DNA of 64,000 nt. Source: Rotaria sordida (Eukaryota > Rotifera > Eurotatoria > Philodinida > Philodinidae). The position numbers were made by a program, and so were the translations under genes. Shown in pieces: positions 48,142-60,562 of the stretch. Positions within the stretch are counted from its first letter, which is position 1; every line of letters begins with the position of its first letter. Location: positions 1-64,000 of the forward strand of contig CAJNOL010001094.1 in NCBI GenBank assembly GCA_905250125.1, given 5' to 3'. The notes beneath the pieces are model-generated. The model saw only the letters and a list, made by a program, of their open reading frames with translations. It was not told the DNA's origin and ran no database searches.

Positions 48142-48241
48142 NNNNNNNNNNNNNNNNNNNNNNNNNNNNNNNNNNNNNNNNNNNNNNNNNNNNNNNNNNN
48201 NNNNNNNNNNNNNNNNNNNNNNNNNNNNNNNNNNNNNNNNN
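48142..48241. other. 100-N scaffold gap
   Basis: Exactly 100 Ns, the conventional placeholder for an unsized gap. Linkage of the two sides therefore depends on scaffolding. Confidence 0.98.
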
Positions 48242-48781
48242 TTTTTCTATCATAAGTAAATGTTATTGAAGAAACTTTAAAAATATCAATCAATGTTTTT
48301 AAATCTATTCTTTTTCTAATTCTTATTGTTCTTTTTTTTTCATTGATTTACTAACATTGATTTCTAATATTAATACAAAGGCAAAACAAATAATTTAAAT
48401 ATTTATGCTTATCAAAGGAGTGAAGACAGACTGTGACAGATATTGTTGATATACGATCACAGACCGTATATCAATAATGTCTCGTTATAATATATGAGCT
48501 ACTTCTTTATTGCATTTCTGAAGGGTTAAGTAAAAGGATGATGTATGTTGCAAGAATTGCGCTAACAATCTTTTTTTGTTAAAGAAAATCTATCAACTCT
48601 TCAACCAAATTTGTTTAAAAGCTCTGTTTAATTGCACATATTGATTTGATGTTAAGTCTTAATTACTTTGATTGTATAAACAAACATGTTCTCAAAATTC
48701 TATTTTGTTCGATTAGGTTTTCAAAAAAAAAAAAAGAAGCAAATCATTCGATTATTTTGAACTCGAAATTATTGAGATTAA

Positions 48782-49501
48782 GACCTCCCCTCCCCCTCAA
48801 AAATCGATCTCAGCCTAGGAACGTTCAAATGGGCTAAAGTTTGAAACATATGTTGGGGCTGAAGTGAGGAGTCTGTGGTAAAATTTTCAGCTCGATATCC
48901 CTACGTTTGACAGAGATATGAACCAAAACAAGGGTCAAAAATAGCTCATTTTCGTTCCAAGATTTCTCGGTCCGGGCTCTGTCAACATATTTAAATTTTT
49001 TTTTGTTTGAAAGAGTATCTCAGGATGCAAGGCAGTATAGAGTCCTTTTTTTTAAATTCTTACTTTTTTCGCGGAGAAAGGGGCTCACAAGTTCAATGAC
49101 TCAAAAAACGCGCCAAAAATGGGTGTCCAGTCACATAAGTGTCTGTCTATATAATAAAAAATAAAGCTGAATTAAAAAAAGGACTCTATATTGTCCTGCA
49201 TCTCGACGCGCTCTTCCAAACAAAAAAAAAATTTAATATATTGAAAGGGTCGGGACCGAGAAATCTTGGAACGAAAATCAAAAAATCATAAACCGAGAAA
49301 AAACGAAAAACATTTATCGTTTTTTTAAAAATAAGAATATTTTTCAAGAAGAGGTCAATGAAAATCTTGGCCAAAAAAGAGATACCAAAGAAAAGCCAAT
49401 GTCGTTTCTGAAAGATCTGAAGACAGGCTATCTTCCCATGCATTTATCTCAATTTCGAAATTTTTGACGAAAATTGACTTTTTTTGAGGGGGGAGGAGGC
49501 C
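48782..49501. mobile_element. TTAA-flanked foldback element (720 bases)
   Basis: TTAA lies at 48778-48781 and 49502-49505. The termini are GACCTCCCCTCCCCCTC and, inverted, GGCCTCCTCCCCCCTC. Inner arms (about 48948-49060 and 49168-49276) pair over CGTTCCAAGATTTCTCGG, GTTTGRAAGAG and TATAGAGTCC. TTAA flanks and RRCC-type ends are shared with 12575-13272, suggesting one piggyBac-like group. No coding capacity. Confidence 0.65.
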
Positions 49502-49505
49502 TTAA

Positions 49506-50445
49506 ACTAAATTTCGAAATTAAATATGTTCATCAAAATGATGTTGCGAATTTTTAGATGTACATTAGAAAGATCGAACAGTTTTCTATAAAATGGTATT
49601 ATTTATTCAAAATGGAAGCTAGAGTAAAATTGACGATTTTAATATGTTTTATTATTTTAAGAAAAAAAAAATTCGATCAATAGAATTCTGAATGAATTAT
49701 ACATATTGACATTCATTGATATTATAAATTTTCTTTTTACAGCAAAATACATTTTCTAGAAAAATTGCTAAATTATTTTTCATTCGTTGAAGAAAAATTT
49801 TCTTTTTTCTTCAATATTTCTAAAGTGAAATATCATAAAAAATAAAATCAATGAAAAATATTAGTTCAATTCTTTAACTTGTTCATAATTTTTATATAAA
49901 ACAAGATAAATTTTGTTTTTATAAACAAAACAAAAAAACCAATGTTATCCTATGTATAAATCAAACTGTATTCTACGTGTTTACTGTATTAAAAAAATTT
50001 TTATTTATCAACAAAAAAAAGAAAAGAATGTTTACGTTAGAACAAAATTTATTTTATAAAAATATTGTGTTTATTCAGCTTCTGATCGACAGTATGAAAA
50101 AATGTTTCTTGATTCTCACCAGAGAAAACGAAAAAAGAAACACGATTCATTAATGTTATTATTGTGTAGTGTTCTTTTTGCTTTTCTTTGGAAGAAAGGT
50201 TATGAAGTTCGATTTATTCTTGCTATAACATTACAAAAATCGAATGCAATCGTTTTTGTTTTGTTTCAGTTAGTGTTTTAAGAAAAACTTATCTCTCTAT
50301 GATATTGAAATAATATTCTTAATTATAGAAAAAATATTTGCTGTTTAACAAAAAATTTTTATCTTAAATTAAGAAAAACAAGTTAAACTTGAATATAAAA
50401 AATATAAATGAACATCGAAAAAATGTTCTTTGTTTGGAACTTTCA
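49506..50445. other. AT-rich intergenic region
   Basis: Very AT-rich sequence with many A and T runs; no gene or repeat structure recognised. Confidence 0.5.
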
Positions 50446-50701
50446 TTATTTTTTATTCTTGTTTTTATTAGTTTCCGTTCCTGGTATACCGTCACTCCAT
50501 GAATCGATCTGTTCACTACCAGGAGCATTGTGATGTGTACTAGTATCGTAGGTACCTATCGGAGTTGATCCTTCTTTACCTTTACCACTACCAAAAGCAC
50601 CTTGTAGAACCACCTGTAATTCCACTAGTAGCTGATTTACTGGAATCATGCTCGGACAAATTATTCAATGATGATTGATTATTGCCTTGCTGAGTAGACA
50701 T
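50446..50701 (-). pseudogene. Small hydrophilic disordered protein, single-base frameshift
   Basis: From ATG at 50701 the frame reads MSTQQGNNQSSLNNLSEHD and on to GGST, then hits a stop. One base out of phase it continues GAFGSGKGKEGSTPIGTYD and on to a Lys/Asn-rich tail ending at 50446. Removing one base near 50592 would give about 84 residues of even composition, rich in Gly, Ser, Asn and Lys with no hydrophobic core. The 13-base GT-AG span there is too short for an intron. Such hydrophilic proteins are typical of desiccation-tolerant animals, but no LEA motif is visible. It is either a sequencing error or a recently broken gene. Confidence 0.45.
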
Positions 50702-52157
50702 TATTTAGAATAAACAGAATAATAGTAGAATGAATCTGAGGACACTTTTATTCGGCAATAATTAAAGGAGAATAGACGAAGGAAAAAAAGATTTCTTTTT
50801 TTCTTTATCACGTATATGTTATGTCGTGCATAAAGAGAGATAGAAAGAGATCTATGAAGAAGAATGAACCGAAGTTGAAGAACAAAGAACATTTTTTATT
50901 AAGTAGTTCTAATAAAAAATAGTATATAAGCAATGGAAGAACCAAAAAAATAGCTTCAAATGTGGAATTTCATCAAAAATTTGGTTTAGTAAACGAATGT
51001 TCTTTTTATTATGAGAAAAAAAAAAGATTTATCTATTTTCCCTAAGACAATCATTTGACACTCTAAAAATGTCTATTTCACCATCTCAATAACAAAAAAA
51101 AATGTAGAAGACTTTACCAGTAAAACTTTCAGATTTCTTTCTGTCAAAGATCATTTTGTGTTCATCGTTAAAGAAATGTTATTATATTTAAGTTAAACGA
51201 TATCCCTAGTTGCAAATATCGGATTAATTTTACCACCCGTACTTTTGACTAGGACCTATCGAGTCTCTAATTTCTAGATTCTAACTATACTGTTAATACT
51301 CTTAATAAAAATCTTTTAATCCGAATCTGATAGCCGCTCCGAAGGTACGAGATATTTTTTTTCGGTTTTTGTATTTGTCGATATAGCACACTGCACATTT
51401 CTCAGGCAGTCTTGACAGTGATCTTGTAAGTGTCAAGTTATGATTGACCCTTACTTTTAGAGAAGTACCGATCGAATCGATTCGGTAACCATCCGAGGCA
51501 CTCAACCATCAATGTATAAAACTTTTGTAATGTTGTAACATTCATTATTGCTATTCTTTACTTCTTACTTTTCGTTTCTGTTGTTCTCCTATTTCTTTTT
51601 CATTCCATCTTGACAGTACGCCAAAAGTATACATATTCATATATGTTTTGTTTGTTCTTTCGTTCTGTAATCTTTTCTTGATCGTAATTTATATTTGTTA
51701 TTGTTGATCAAGGTCAAAAGAACACTATACTCGACCTTGACTTTATTCTATATTACGTTGTATATATTTCGTTTTTATAATAAAATTTTCTTTGTCGTAT
51801 GAACTTCAATACGTGATAGTTTTATATATTTTATCACAATTTATTAGCTTCAATCAATCGATGTCAAAATATCTGTATTTTTGGCTTTTCTTTTTTCACT
51901 AAAGAATTCAATATAATGCAGTGATTGTATTGTTACTTAGATTAAGAAAAATCTTCATAGTAACAAAAAAAAAAAAAAAAAACATAAAATAAACTAATTA
52001 AAAAGATAGAAAAGACAATAATTCGTGATTGAAATGAAATGAGCAGGATTATTCGATTAAAATATTATACTTATGTTAGTAAAATAAAAATATTAGTTAA
52101 AAAAAAAAATTTGTAATCTAAAAAAGAAAAATCAGTCTTATATTTGAGTTTTTTTGT
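50702..52157. other. Intergenic region, nothing recognised
   Basis: AT-rich sequence between the disordered-protein locus and the transporter. Open frames of 63-67 codons on the minus strand have no recognisable domain. Confidence 0.45.
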
Positions 52158-52856
52158 TTATGGTTTTTGTACGCGAACTTCAACAGCCGATTCTCCAGTT
52201 AAATCTGTTCCAAGATTTGTTGGTAACTTAAACATTGGTAATTCAAAATATGCATTTTCACCTTTTATCATGAAACTTGCAAATCCTATATACCAAAGAA
52301 TTAATGATGTGACTATTCCAATAGCTCCTCCAGCACGTGATAAATTTTGATCCCATAGAAGAAAATAACTTGCTGTAAGTAAGATATAAGTTAATAGTAG
52401 AAAAAAGAAAAATACTACTAAAAGTACATTTGATCGAATACATGCAATTAACATCAATAATGTAAATATTGTCCATCCAAGATAATAAACACCTAATGCT
52501 TTATATGTTATACTTAGATCTGTTGCACCAGTAGTAGTACCAGCGAAAAATGAAGTTGCATAAAGTGTACTAAGTCCAAACCAATAACCAGAATAAGAAC
52601 AAAACAAAAGTGCCTTAAAATTATTTCCTATACGTAATTCAAATAAACCAGCAAGAAATTGAATCAAACCACCATAGAAAAGTGCAAGACCCATTCCAAC
52701 AGCAGGTGTACTTGAGATAGGAACAGTTGCACCAGCCATATACATTGAATAAACAAATAATGTTAAGGCAAAAGCACAGTAACCAATTGGTGCTGCATTA
52801 TAAGGTTTTTTCAGTCCATATTCATGTACGCGAACGTCACCAGCAGCGTGAGACAT
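52158..52856 (-). CDS. GPR1/FUN34/YaaH (AceTr) family acetate/succinate transporter
   Basis: A single exon of 232 residues. Members move acetate, succinate or ammonium-coupled anions through a six-helix hexameric channel-like fold (E. coli SatP, yeast Ato1-3). The signature NPAPLGL-type motif appears as NAAPIGYCAFALTLF before helix 1, followed by the family pattern GGLIQFLAGLFELRIGN and LLFCSYSGYWFG; six hydrophobic helices can be drawn. The length lies between bacterial SatP (about 188) and fungal Ato proteins (about 280). The family is common in bacteria, archaea, fungi and protists but not normally found in animals. With no intron in a region of intron-bearing genes, horizontal acquisition is likely. 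The ATG at 52856 is the only start before the motif. Substrate is inferred. Confidence 0.9.
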   Translation of the reverse strand: MSHAAGDVRVHEYGLKKPYNAAPIGYCAFALTLFVYSMYMAGATVPISSTPAVGMGLALFYGGLIQFLAGLFELRIGNNFKALLFCSYSGYWFGLSTLYATSFFAGTTTGATDLSITYKALGVYYLGWTIFTLLMLIACIRSNVLLVVFFFFLLLTYILLTASYFLLWDQNLSRAGGAIGIVTSLILWYIGFASFMIKGENAYFELPMFKLPTNLGTDLTGESAVEVRVQKP

Positions 52857-55800
52857 TTTTCTAATTTAATTATTTGAATATGCTATTCAATAGCAAAAAA
52901 GAAAAAGAATTAATTCAATTCGAATATTTTAGATATTTTAATAAAATAAAAGATCATTATTTTGAATTACATAGTGGATTGACTCGAGAGTATAACAAAT
53001 AAATTTCTTTCCTTTAGATATCTATCTATATTAGATTAATTTCTGTATTCTACGTAATATTGCTTTTTGAAATAGATGTAGACTCGATTTTTATAGCTTT
53101 TTAATTTAAAAAATAATTGCATAAAGAGGACCGAGTAATGGTGCATGTATATAAGACTGGAGTGCAAGGTTTTAAATAGAAACTAGTGGTACTGATATAT
53201 ACCAATAAGAAAAACAATAAACAAAAGATTCTCAATATTTTAGAATTCAAAAAAATAATATTTTTAAATCTAATCAAATCGGTTATACTATGTTCATAAA
53301 TAGAATCTAGAAAAGTCAAAGATTCACGCAGAATTTTTCTACATATATTTGAAAATGATACTGAAAAAAAAAACAATTTTCCCGATTTAAAATGAATACA
53401 ATTTAAATTTAATATTCTACTTTACCGTTGGTTCTTGTATTCAAGTGTTTGTATGATGCGAATCGCAGGGTTACTTTATAACTTTTCTTCTCTTTTACCT
53501 AGAGAAATTGTTACGCCTTATATATCTTTCATATAATGTCTTCTAGTTGACATGTAAGTATCCTTAGTAACTCTCTCTCTCTCTCTCTCTCTGTTATACA
53601 TGATTAAAAAAAAAATTCGCACTCAATTGTTTTTCTTCGTATAGGGTGAAATAGTTCATTTTTCAAATGAATGCATTGGTTGCTCCGTGCAACATAAATA
53701 ACATTAAAATTTGTTTTAACAACAGCATAAGAATCATTAAAACACAATGTCAGTATTGTAAAGAATGGAGACAATCAAAATGAGAGAATTTATGTTGCAT
53801 AGATACTGGCATTGTCCAATTACATTTTTAACATTATTTAATAGTAACAATATGGCGTAACCATGGAATGTATACATTAATTTACTAGTTTGAAACAGTA
53901 TAAATGTATGCTATATGAAGAACAGAAAAAATAAATACTCCATAGTTACATCATATTGTCACTATTGAATAGTGCTAAAAATATATTTGCACAATGCCAC
54001 ATATCTATACAAAAAAAAAGTTAGTTTATACAGAATTTATTTTTGCAGTTTTTAGTTCTGTTATTTTAATAGTTTATGCGTTTCAATATGAATATTATCT
54101 TTTACAAATTCTTGATGTTGTTAAAAAAAAATTTTATAGTTACCCTTAAGTTGCTTATACACTTCTTGTGTGATTACAAAAGTTTGTACTCAATAAACTT
54201 TGAAACTCTATTACGTATTGTCAATTTCTATAAAAAGACGAAGTTACAACATCGCTCTTTTAACCTTGTATGAAATATGAAAAATAGCCAAATAAATTAA
54301 TTTGCAAAACTTTTATTAGATAGAATGGAAGTCAATTGTTTTACTTTGAAAAAAGTTAAAATATTTAAAATTCATTAGATCGAAAAATAATTTGTTCATC
54401 TTATCATGTTATTTTATCGACAAAAAAAAAATTGAGTCAAAGCAAATCAGAAATAAAAGTTTTTTTTTTTTTTCATTTAGATTATTGATATTGTCTATTG
54501 AATGTAGCGTATGAAGATTTGCATTTTCGATGATTTTGTAATAGTAGAAAACATCAAATGAACTTAGTATAGCTGCATGAATAGTTTTGAAGGTGCCGTA
54601 TCTACTAGAAATGCTTGATTTTTTTTTGTCAATTATCTGTCGTAAACAATGATTACTCGATATTTTAACGTGTACTCAACGTCATTGTCACATAATTGCT
54701 TCCCTGATGAATATAGAAGTTCTGTTTATGAATTATTTTAAAGTATAAGTTTATTGATGTTGATTAACAAAAAAAAGTGAATAAGTAAATGTATAACCTA
54801 TTGAATTAGTACTTCGACCTCATAAAAAAAAATACTTTTATAATAATTTGCTATAACAAAAGAAAACTTATTAAGATGTTGTTTAATACGATAAAGAATT
54901 TCTACTCGTAGTAGATAAATATCATCTGTATGAATAACCATTTGAATATTATGTTTATACTTTTTTAAAGAATCGATTCAATTCCAGTCTACAAGACATA
55001 TTCAAGATCTCTTCTTCATTGTTACATTATAAATGATGAAAAACAACACTTAACTGAAGGACTATCGTGAAGAAAAAAAAAAGTAGAGAGTTGAATGACA
55101 ACAGCTTTTATCCAAACATGTTGACAAAACAATTTTTGTTTCATATTCCAAATAGGAGGGATGTTGTTTTTCTATTGATTTAAAATACATGTAAATTATT
55201 CTATTTCTTTCTCATATTTCATTCTAGTCAGACGAACAAAAAAAAGATGCTGTAAAATTTTAACCAAAATAAAATCGTAACAAGTACACATTTTCATGTA
55301 TTCATAATGCGTTAAAATTTTCAAATCAATATATATCCGTTCGAAAACTTAATGTGTTATGAACGCGTTTTTTTTTCTTGTTCATCTGTCTGAGATGAAA
55401 TAGAACATTTAATTAATAATTTTGTTAAATTATAAATTAAGTACAAATAATTTATATTTAAAATAAATTTAAATTATTGATAATTTAATTTACTTATAAA
55501 TGAAATTGAAAGTAAATATAAACTGACACTCCTACCAAATAGTCTATTTTCAAGTTATCCTTAAATATATCCAGCGCCATCTTTTCTCTATCAGTCATCT
55601 TGCTGACTTCCGAAAATCATTGTGGTCGTGAGAATTTTTAGCTCAAGTCTAAACAAAAAAAGTTTCATGACGCCTCTTCTTCATACGAAAATTTTCTTAT
55701 TTTAAAAAGCCTATACTTCTGCACTGGCATAGAATTGAAAACTTTCTACTAAAAAATTTACCATTAGATAAAGATAAACCTTAATTTTAGTGACGAAAGC

Positions 55801-56946
55801 AAAAAAGTATATCTTTTGTTTTAACTTCTGTCACTTCAAACAGCTACACTTCCTTGTATTTCTTTAGAAGCTAAACATAAGTTTCTAACAAAATAAAAGC
55901 ATGTCACATTGTATGAGTTTATTTGACCACCAAATAATAGGAGACAGAAAGATTTCTCAGGCCTAAGTATGAAAGATATTTCCTCGTCGCTTTTTTCTTT
56001 ATGGATTTGTTAAAAGATATCGCACAGTAGAATATTCTTCATTTCCTTGAAATCTACATTTTCTGGCAAAAAAATAATCGTATGAGAACTGTCAATTGAG
56101 TATCTGAAGCAGACGAATGCGCTGCCAGATGCAGCTATTTTTAGAAAAAAAAAAAATAAAACTCGCGCTCCAAAATGTATAATGTAATAAATAAGGATTA
56201 CTTTATAAAGTAGCACAAAAAGAATAAATCCTTTTATTTGATAGTCAGTCGCCAAAATTGACTGTGCCAGAATTCGAAACGCACTGCCGTGTCAAGTCCA
56301 GATAAGCTCAGATTTCAAAAAAATCGATTCATGCTCAGCTGAAAAACAGATCGATCTATCTCTTAAAGAAAAAGAATTTAATCTGCTAATCTCAACTCTT
56401 GATTTTCAGCAATCAACCAAGTAGAAAAATTAAATAACAATAGAATAATAAATACGCGTGCTTTGTATAAAACTTAAATAAAGATAAATACAGAATTAAT
56501 TTCGTCAACGCGTTTTATGTTATTTATTAAAATATTTAAACACTCATCAGAGTTCTCCATGTAACCATTTTTAGATTTTCAACGCGTCTCTGAACTTCTA
56601 AAACTTATGCAACGTGACGTATTTAACAATTAAAACACGTGTAAACTCGTCTATGTTAGACACGGACTACAACGTATTTTCGGATTTTGCTACGTTTGGA
56701 TGGAGTTATGAGATGAATGCGTAAGAGAGTGGTACTTTTTTCATTGACAGCTTGACACAAGATTTGAATACACGATCAGTCGATTACAAATCGAACACAG
56801 CTAGCTTTGAACTATAAGACAGATCGAACTTGTTCCTATGTTCATTAATCGCATTATTAGTTTATATAACATTACTTGTTACAACTTGGCGAATAGAACT
56901 GTTAATTTATTTTATTTTCACTTCGAGAAATGAATATAAATACATG
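52857..56946. other. Gene-poor intergenic region
   Basis: About 4 kb with a CT microsatellite (about 53570-53592) and many A/T runs. No open frame carries a recognisable domain. From about 55400 to 55560 the sequence is almost pure A/T. Confidence 0.5.
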
Positions 56947-57826
56947 GGGCACTACAAAAGTTTTTTCGCCCAGCTCTCTTAAAAGACTTAGCCAAGAACT
57001 AACTATACCGCTGTAATGCCTAGACATATTTAGGGTTATGTGCAAAATTTCAGACTTCGAAGTCTTGTGCTTTGTTGTAGTTTATCATTTCTTTTTGTAT
57101 CAATGGCGTAGATTACACAGTTGCAATTTGTTTATCAGTTTTCCATCTTTTCATAGTTGTATTATATAAACACATTAGATTACAAGATGCAGCGTGTGAA
57201 GCTCTACAATTTACACAAGAGCACTTCTTTTTATAGTTGCACATTTCGCTTTCAAGATGGACAACATTTTTATTTACCACATTTCGGGCATGCAACAATT
57301 ATATTTTTTTTCTTTCATCTTTTTACCACCTAATATCTTTTTGTAAATAAAAACAAAATATGTGGCAAGACGCAGCATGAAAAGCTGTACAATCTACATA
57401 GCCGATAAAAACATCAAACAAGAAAAAAAGAAATTTCTAGTTCGTCTTATTTTTTCGCAATGTCGAAATTTGATCGCTGAAAACTTTGTCCATTTTGAAA
57501 GCAAAACATGCAACTATCAAAAAAGTGATCCTATGCAAATTGTAGAGCTTCACACGCTGTATCATGTGATGTGTTTTGTTTTACTAATACAACTTATTAA
57601 AGGATTAAAAATTGATACATAAAACCTGATCATTAAACCCATTATGTGTTATATTGGAAATCACGTATACCTAGTACAAAGAAAACGATAGACTACAACA
57701 AAGCACAAGACTTAGAAGTCTGAAATTTTGCACATAATCCTAAATATGTCTGGACATTATAGCGGTATAGTTAGTTCTCGGCCAAGTCTTTTAAGAGAGC
57801 TGGGCGAAAAAACTTTCGTAGTGCCC
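56947..57826. mobile_element. 880-base nested foldback with Cys-rich peptide in both arms
   Basis: The termini GGGCACTAC and GTAGTGCCC bound outer arms of about 140 bases (56947-57082, 57687-57826) containing TTTTTTCGCCCAGCTCTC, TTAAAAGACTT and CAAGTCTTGTGC-like blocks. Inner arms (about 57178-57293 and 57452-57570) are diverged inverted copies. The minus-strand reading of the left inner arm (RNVVNKNVVHLES, CNYKKKCSCVNC) and the plus-strand reading of the right (RNLIAENFVHFES, CNYQKS) are similar peptides. It may be a MULE-type foldback that captured part of a zinc-finger exon; this is inference. Confidence 0.6.
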
Positions 57827-59227
57827 TATATAATAATATGTTTATCGAGAAAAAAAATCAGGATAAATGTATTATTGGTATTTATAAAAAAAATTAATAT
57901 TACAAAAAAAAATATTCTCGCTCTGTAATAAATAAATTATATACATATGTAGTATGAAAGCATCAATTAGCTTTTTTCTGACTACTAGCACCTTAATCAT
58001 AGCCAATGTTCTTAAAAATTGAGGGTGCTACAAGAAAAATATATGCAAAAAATTTTGTCTATGTACTTTTTTGTGTAATATAACATCAAAATTTTTTAAG
58101 ATATCTGGAAAAAATAAAATAATAGGTTTTCATTTAAAAAGACTTCTTTGTTATTTAATTTTCTTCATTTATTAACAAATAAAATGTATTTTTTACTTGT
58201 ATTTATCTTTATTGCATCAATATAGAAATTTTATTTTCATGTATTCTTTATTATATATAATAATAAAGATAAACTAACAAGTCTATTTGAAAAAGTGCTT
58301 GCAAAATTCAGATAATATGAAATGATTGAAAACAAAAATAACATATTGATAGAATTTATTCACTTGCTTAGGTAAGAGATGATGAGATTTATAACAAAAG
58401 ATTTAAGATCATAATTTATGATGTGCACATCCTACAACTTTTTAGAAGTAATGTAAAACGAAGCGTACAATTTTTGTTGACAGTTTAATATTTTCAATTA
58501 GAGATATGTAAATAATAGTCAATTATGATAGGATTAATCATTTAATATAATGAATCTATTAAATCAAATTCAATTTGGTTAAATTGTAATAATAGAGATG
58601 CAATTTTAATACTAGAATCCGATTCGATTCAGACGAGAATCAGAAAGCGGATAATTAATCTGTTTTCAGCATGGACGAGTTTACATGCGTTTTGATTTTT
58701 AAGCGAGTTTATATACCTGAAAATGTTGCATTTTAGACGCATTCGAACACGTCTATTCATATAAATCAGTTGTGATGCTATTAGAATTGGAACGACGAAA
58801 GATGCTTCTATTTACTTCAAACACGTCCAGACTCCTGAAAATGTTGCATTTTGGATGCTTTCAAATGTATCAAGTTGAATAGCTTATAGATGATCAGGAA
58901 CGTTTTAGGAGTTAAAGCATGAATACATAGACAGTAAAAAAATATCATCGAGCTATTCTAATTACAATAAAAATAAATTTGATGAAATAGTCGAATGAAA
59001 ATTGGTTTGTTTTATAAATATGAATATTTATGATGGTGGGTGAAAGGACGAAAGATGAAATTTGTCTACATTTGTTTGTTTATTATTCTTGTATGAATAA
59101 TTTATACTCTTGTATGATATTCAAATTCTTAAGAACCATGAAAAAAATTAATGAATACTTCTTTGTAAATCTAAATATTTTATTTTTTGAATTAAGTTTT
59201 TCTTTTTTATCAAGTTTTTTTGTCTAA

Positions 59228-59515
59228 AGATCATCATTAGTTTATGAAACACTTGGAAAATGGTTCAAGGAACTGAAATAAACACTGAAATCAGTAGTTC
59301 AATGGTAAAATTTTTATAATGATACTTCACATGTCGTTATATCTATTCGTGCAGGCAATTTTAAGTTTATAAATCTAACTAAATTACCTGAATATGAAGA
59401 TTTCAAACCATCAGAATGTAAAAGAAACATTTCAAATTTGTCTATTCGTCAAAACTCATTTATACTTTTCACATTTCATTTTTTTTTTACAACAATAATA
59501 TCAACCTATTTTTAA
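59228..59515 (+). pseudogene. Decayed coding-like frame, unrecognised
   Basis: One continuous frame reads SSLVYETLGKWFKELK, stop, TLKSVVQW, stop, then NDTSHVVISIRAGNFKFIN and KLPEYEDFKPSECKRN. The balanced composition on both sides of two TAA codons suggests a gene remnant. Family not recognised. Confidence 0.3.
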
Positions 59516-60141
59516 AAAGTAAAAATTATGGGCCTAAAACTAATAGTTTGCAAATGTCAATGTCAAGAGAACTGTCTAATTTTTAATTTTTTTTGTATGT
59601 TTTTTAACTTCGTCTTGTAACTCGTATAATACGAGATATGACAAAATTTTTGTCTTGTATGTAACTCTGTTCAAAAACATTGATAAAAGTCATTTTTATC
59701 AAATCAATATTACCAATTTAATCTCTTATATGCCCTTTGGTTTAAATTCTTATAGTTATTTTGAAGAAATTTTTGTCTGAAGAATTAATAGTTAATCAAT
59801 TTATATTTAAAACAAATATTAAATGTAAAAATAAATTGAAAATTATTTAAATTCAAAAGAAATTAAAGTTTTCAATATTATAATTTAATTTAATGTTAAA
59901 TTTAATTACTATATTTTAAATTTATAATTAAATAAAATTCTTTTTAATTTTAATTCAATCTTCAATTTAAATCATCAAAATTTTATATTTAAAAAAAAAA
60001 CTCAAATAAAATTATGATATGAAAATATATAAAATAGTTTTTTATTTAACTTATTCTTAATTTACTTTATTCATCTAATGTATTTTAAAATAAATAGTAA
60101 ATTAGCATTTTTCATCAAGAGACAGTCATTGCGCTTCACCG

Positions 60142-60216
60142 ATGTGGGTTGTGGAGTGTGGAAAATTATGAAAAAAATATTCACATCCATACCCACAACC
60201 GCACTCTCACATAAGT
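60142..60216. repeat. TG/CA snapback repeat
   Basis: Left arm GATGTGGGTTGTGGAGTGTG, A-rich spacer of about 25 bases, right arm CACATCCATACCCACAACC followed by GCACTCTC. Same layout as the other copies; this one has a longer spacer. Confidence 0.55.
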
Positions 60217-60562
60217 GGTTGCGGTAATATTTCTTGCATATATGCGTGAGGTAAACAACTAAATTCATGGCAATGTGATGATACAATTTTTCGACTACAT
60301 AAGCAAAACAAGACTATCAACCGACAATAGTCAGTATCAATTTCAGTTATTTTTCTCGTATATAAGTGTAGAGAAGAAAAATGCAATATAATCTACAGAT
60401 CATCTCAATGGTATTCTTTCTATTCTTATCTTTCATGAAAAGATTGGATGACTCATGTAGATGCATGATCAGTGTCATTGTTTGTAAATGTTTTTCTTTT
60501 TCGTTTCTCAAGTAAGGTTGTTCTTCTCCTTTATAGTTTGGCACAAGCTTTGAATACGAATC

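Larger units (their letters stand above)
57827..60562. other. Gene-poor intergenic region
   Basis: AT-rich. A near-repeat CTGAAAATGTTGCATTTT occurs twice (about 58718 and 58836), followed by RGAYGC-type sequence. A decayed coding-like frame lies at 59228-59515. A TG/CA snapback lies at 60142-60216. Nothing else recognised. Confidence 0.45.

Noticed and set aside
53570..53592. CT repeat as a promoter element
   Set aside because: A plain microsatellite with no gene start next to it.
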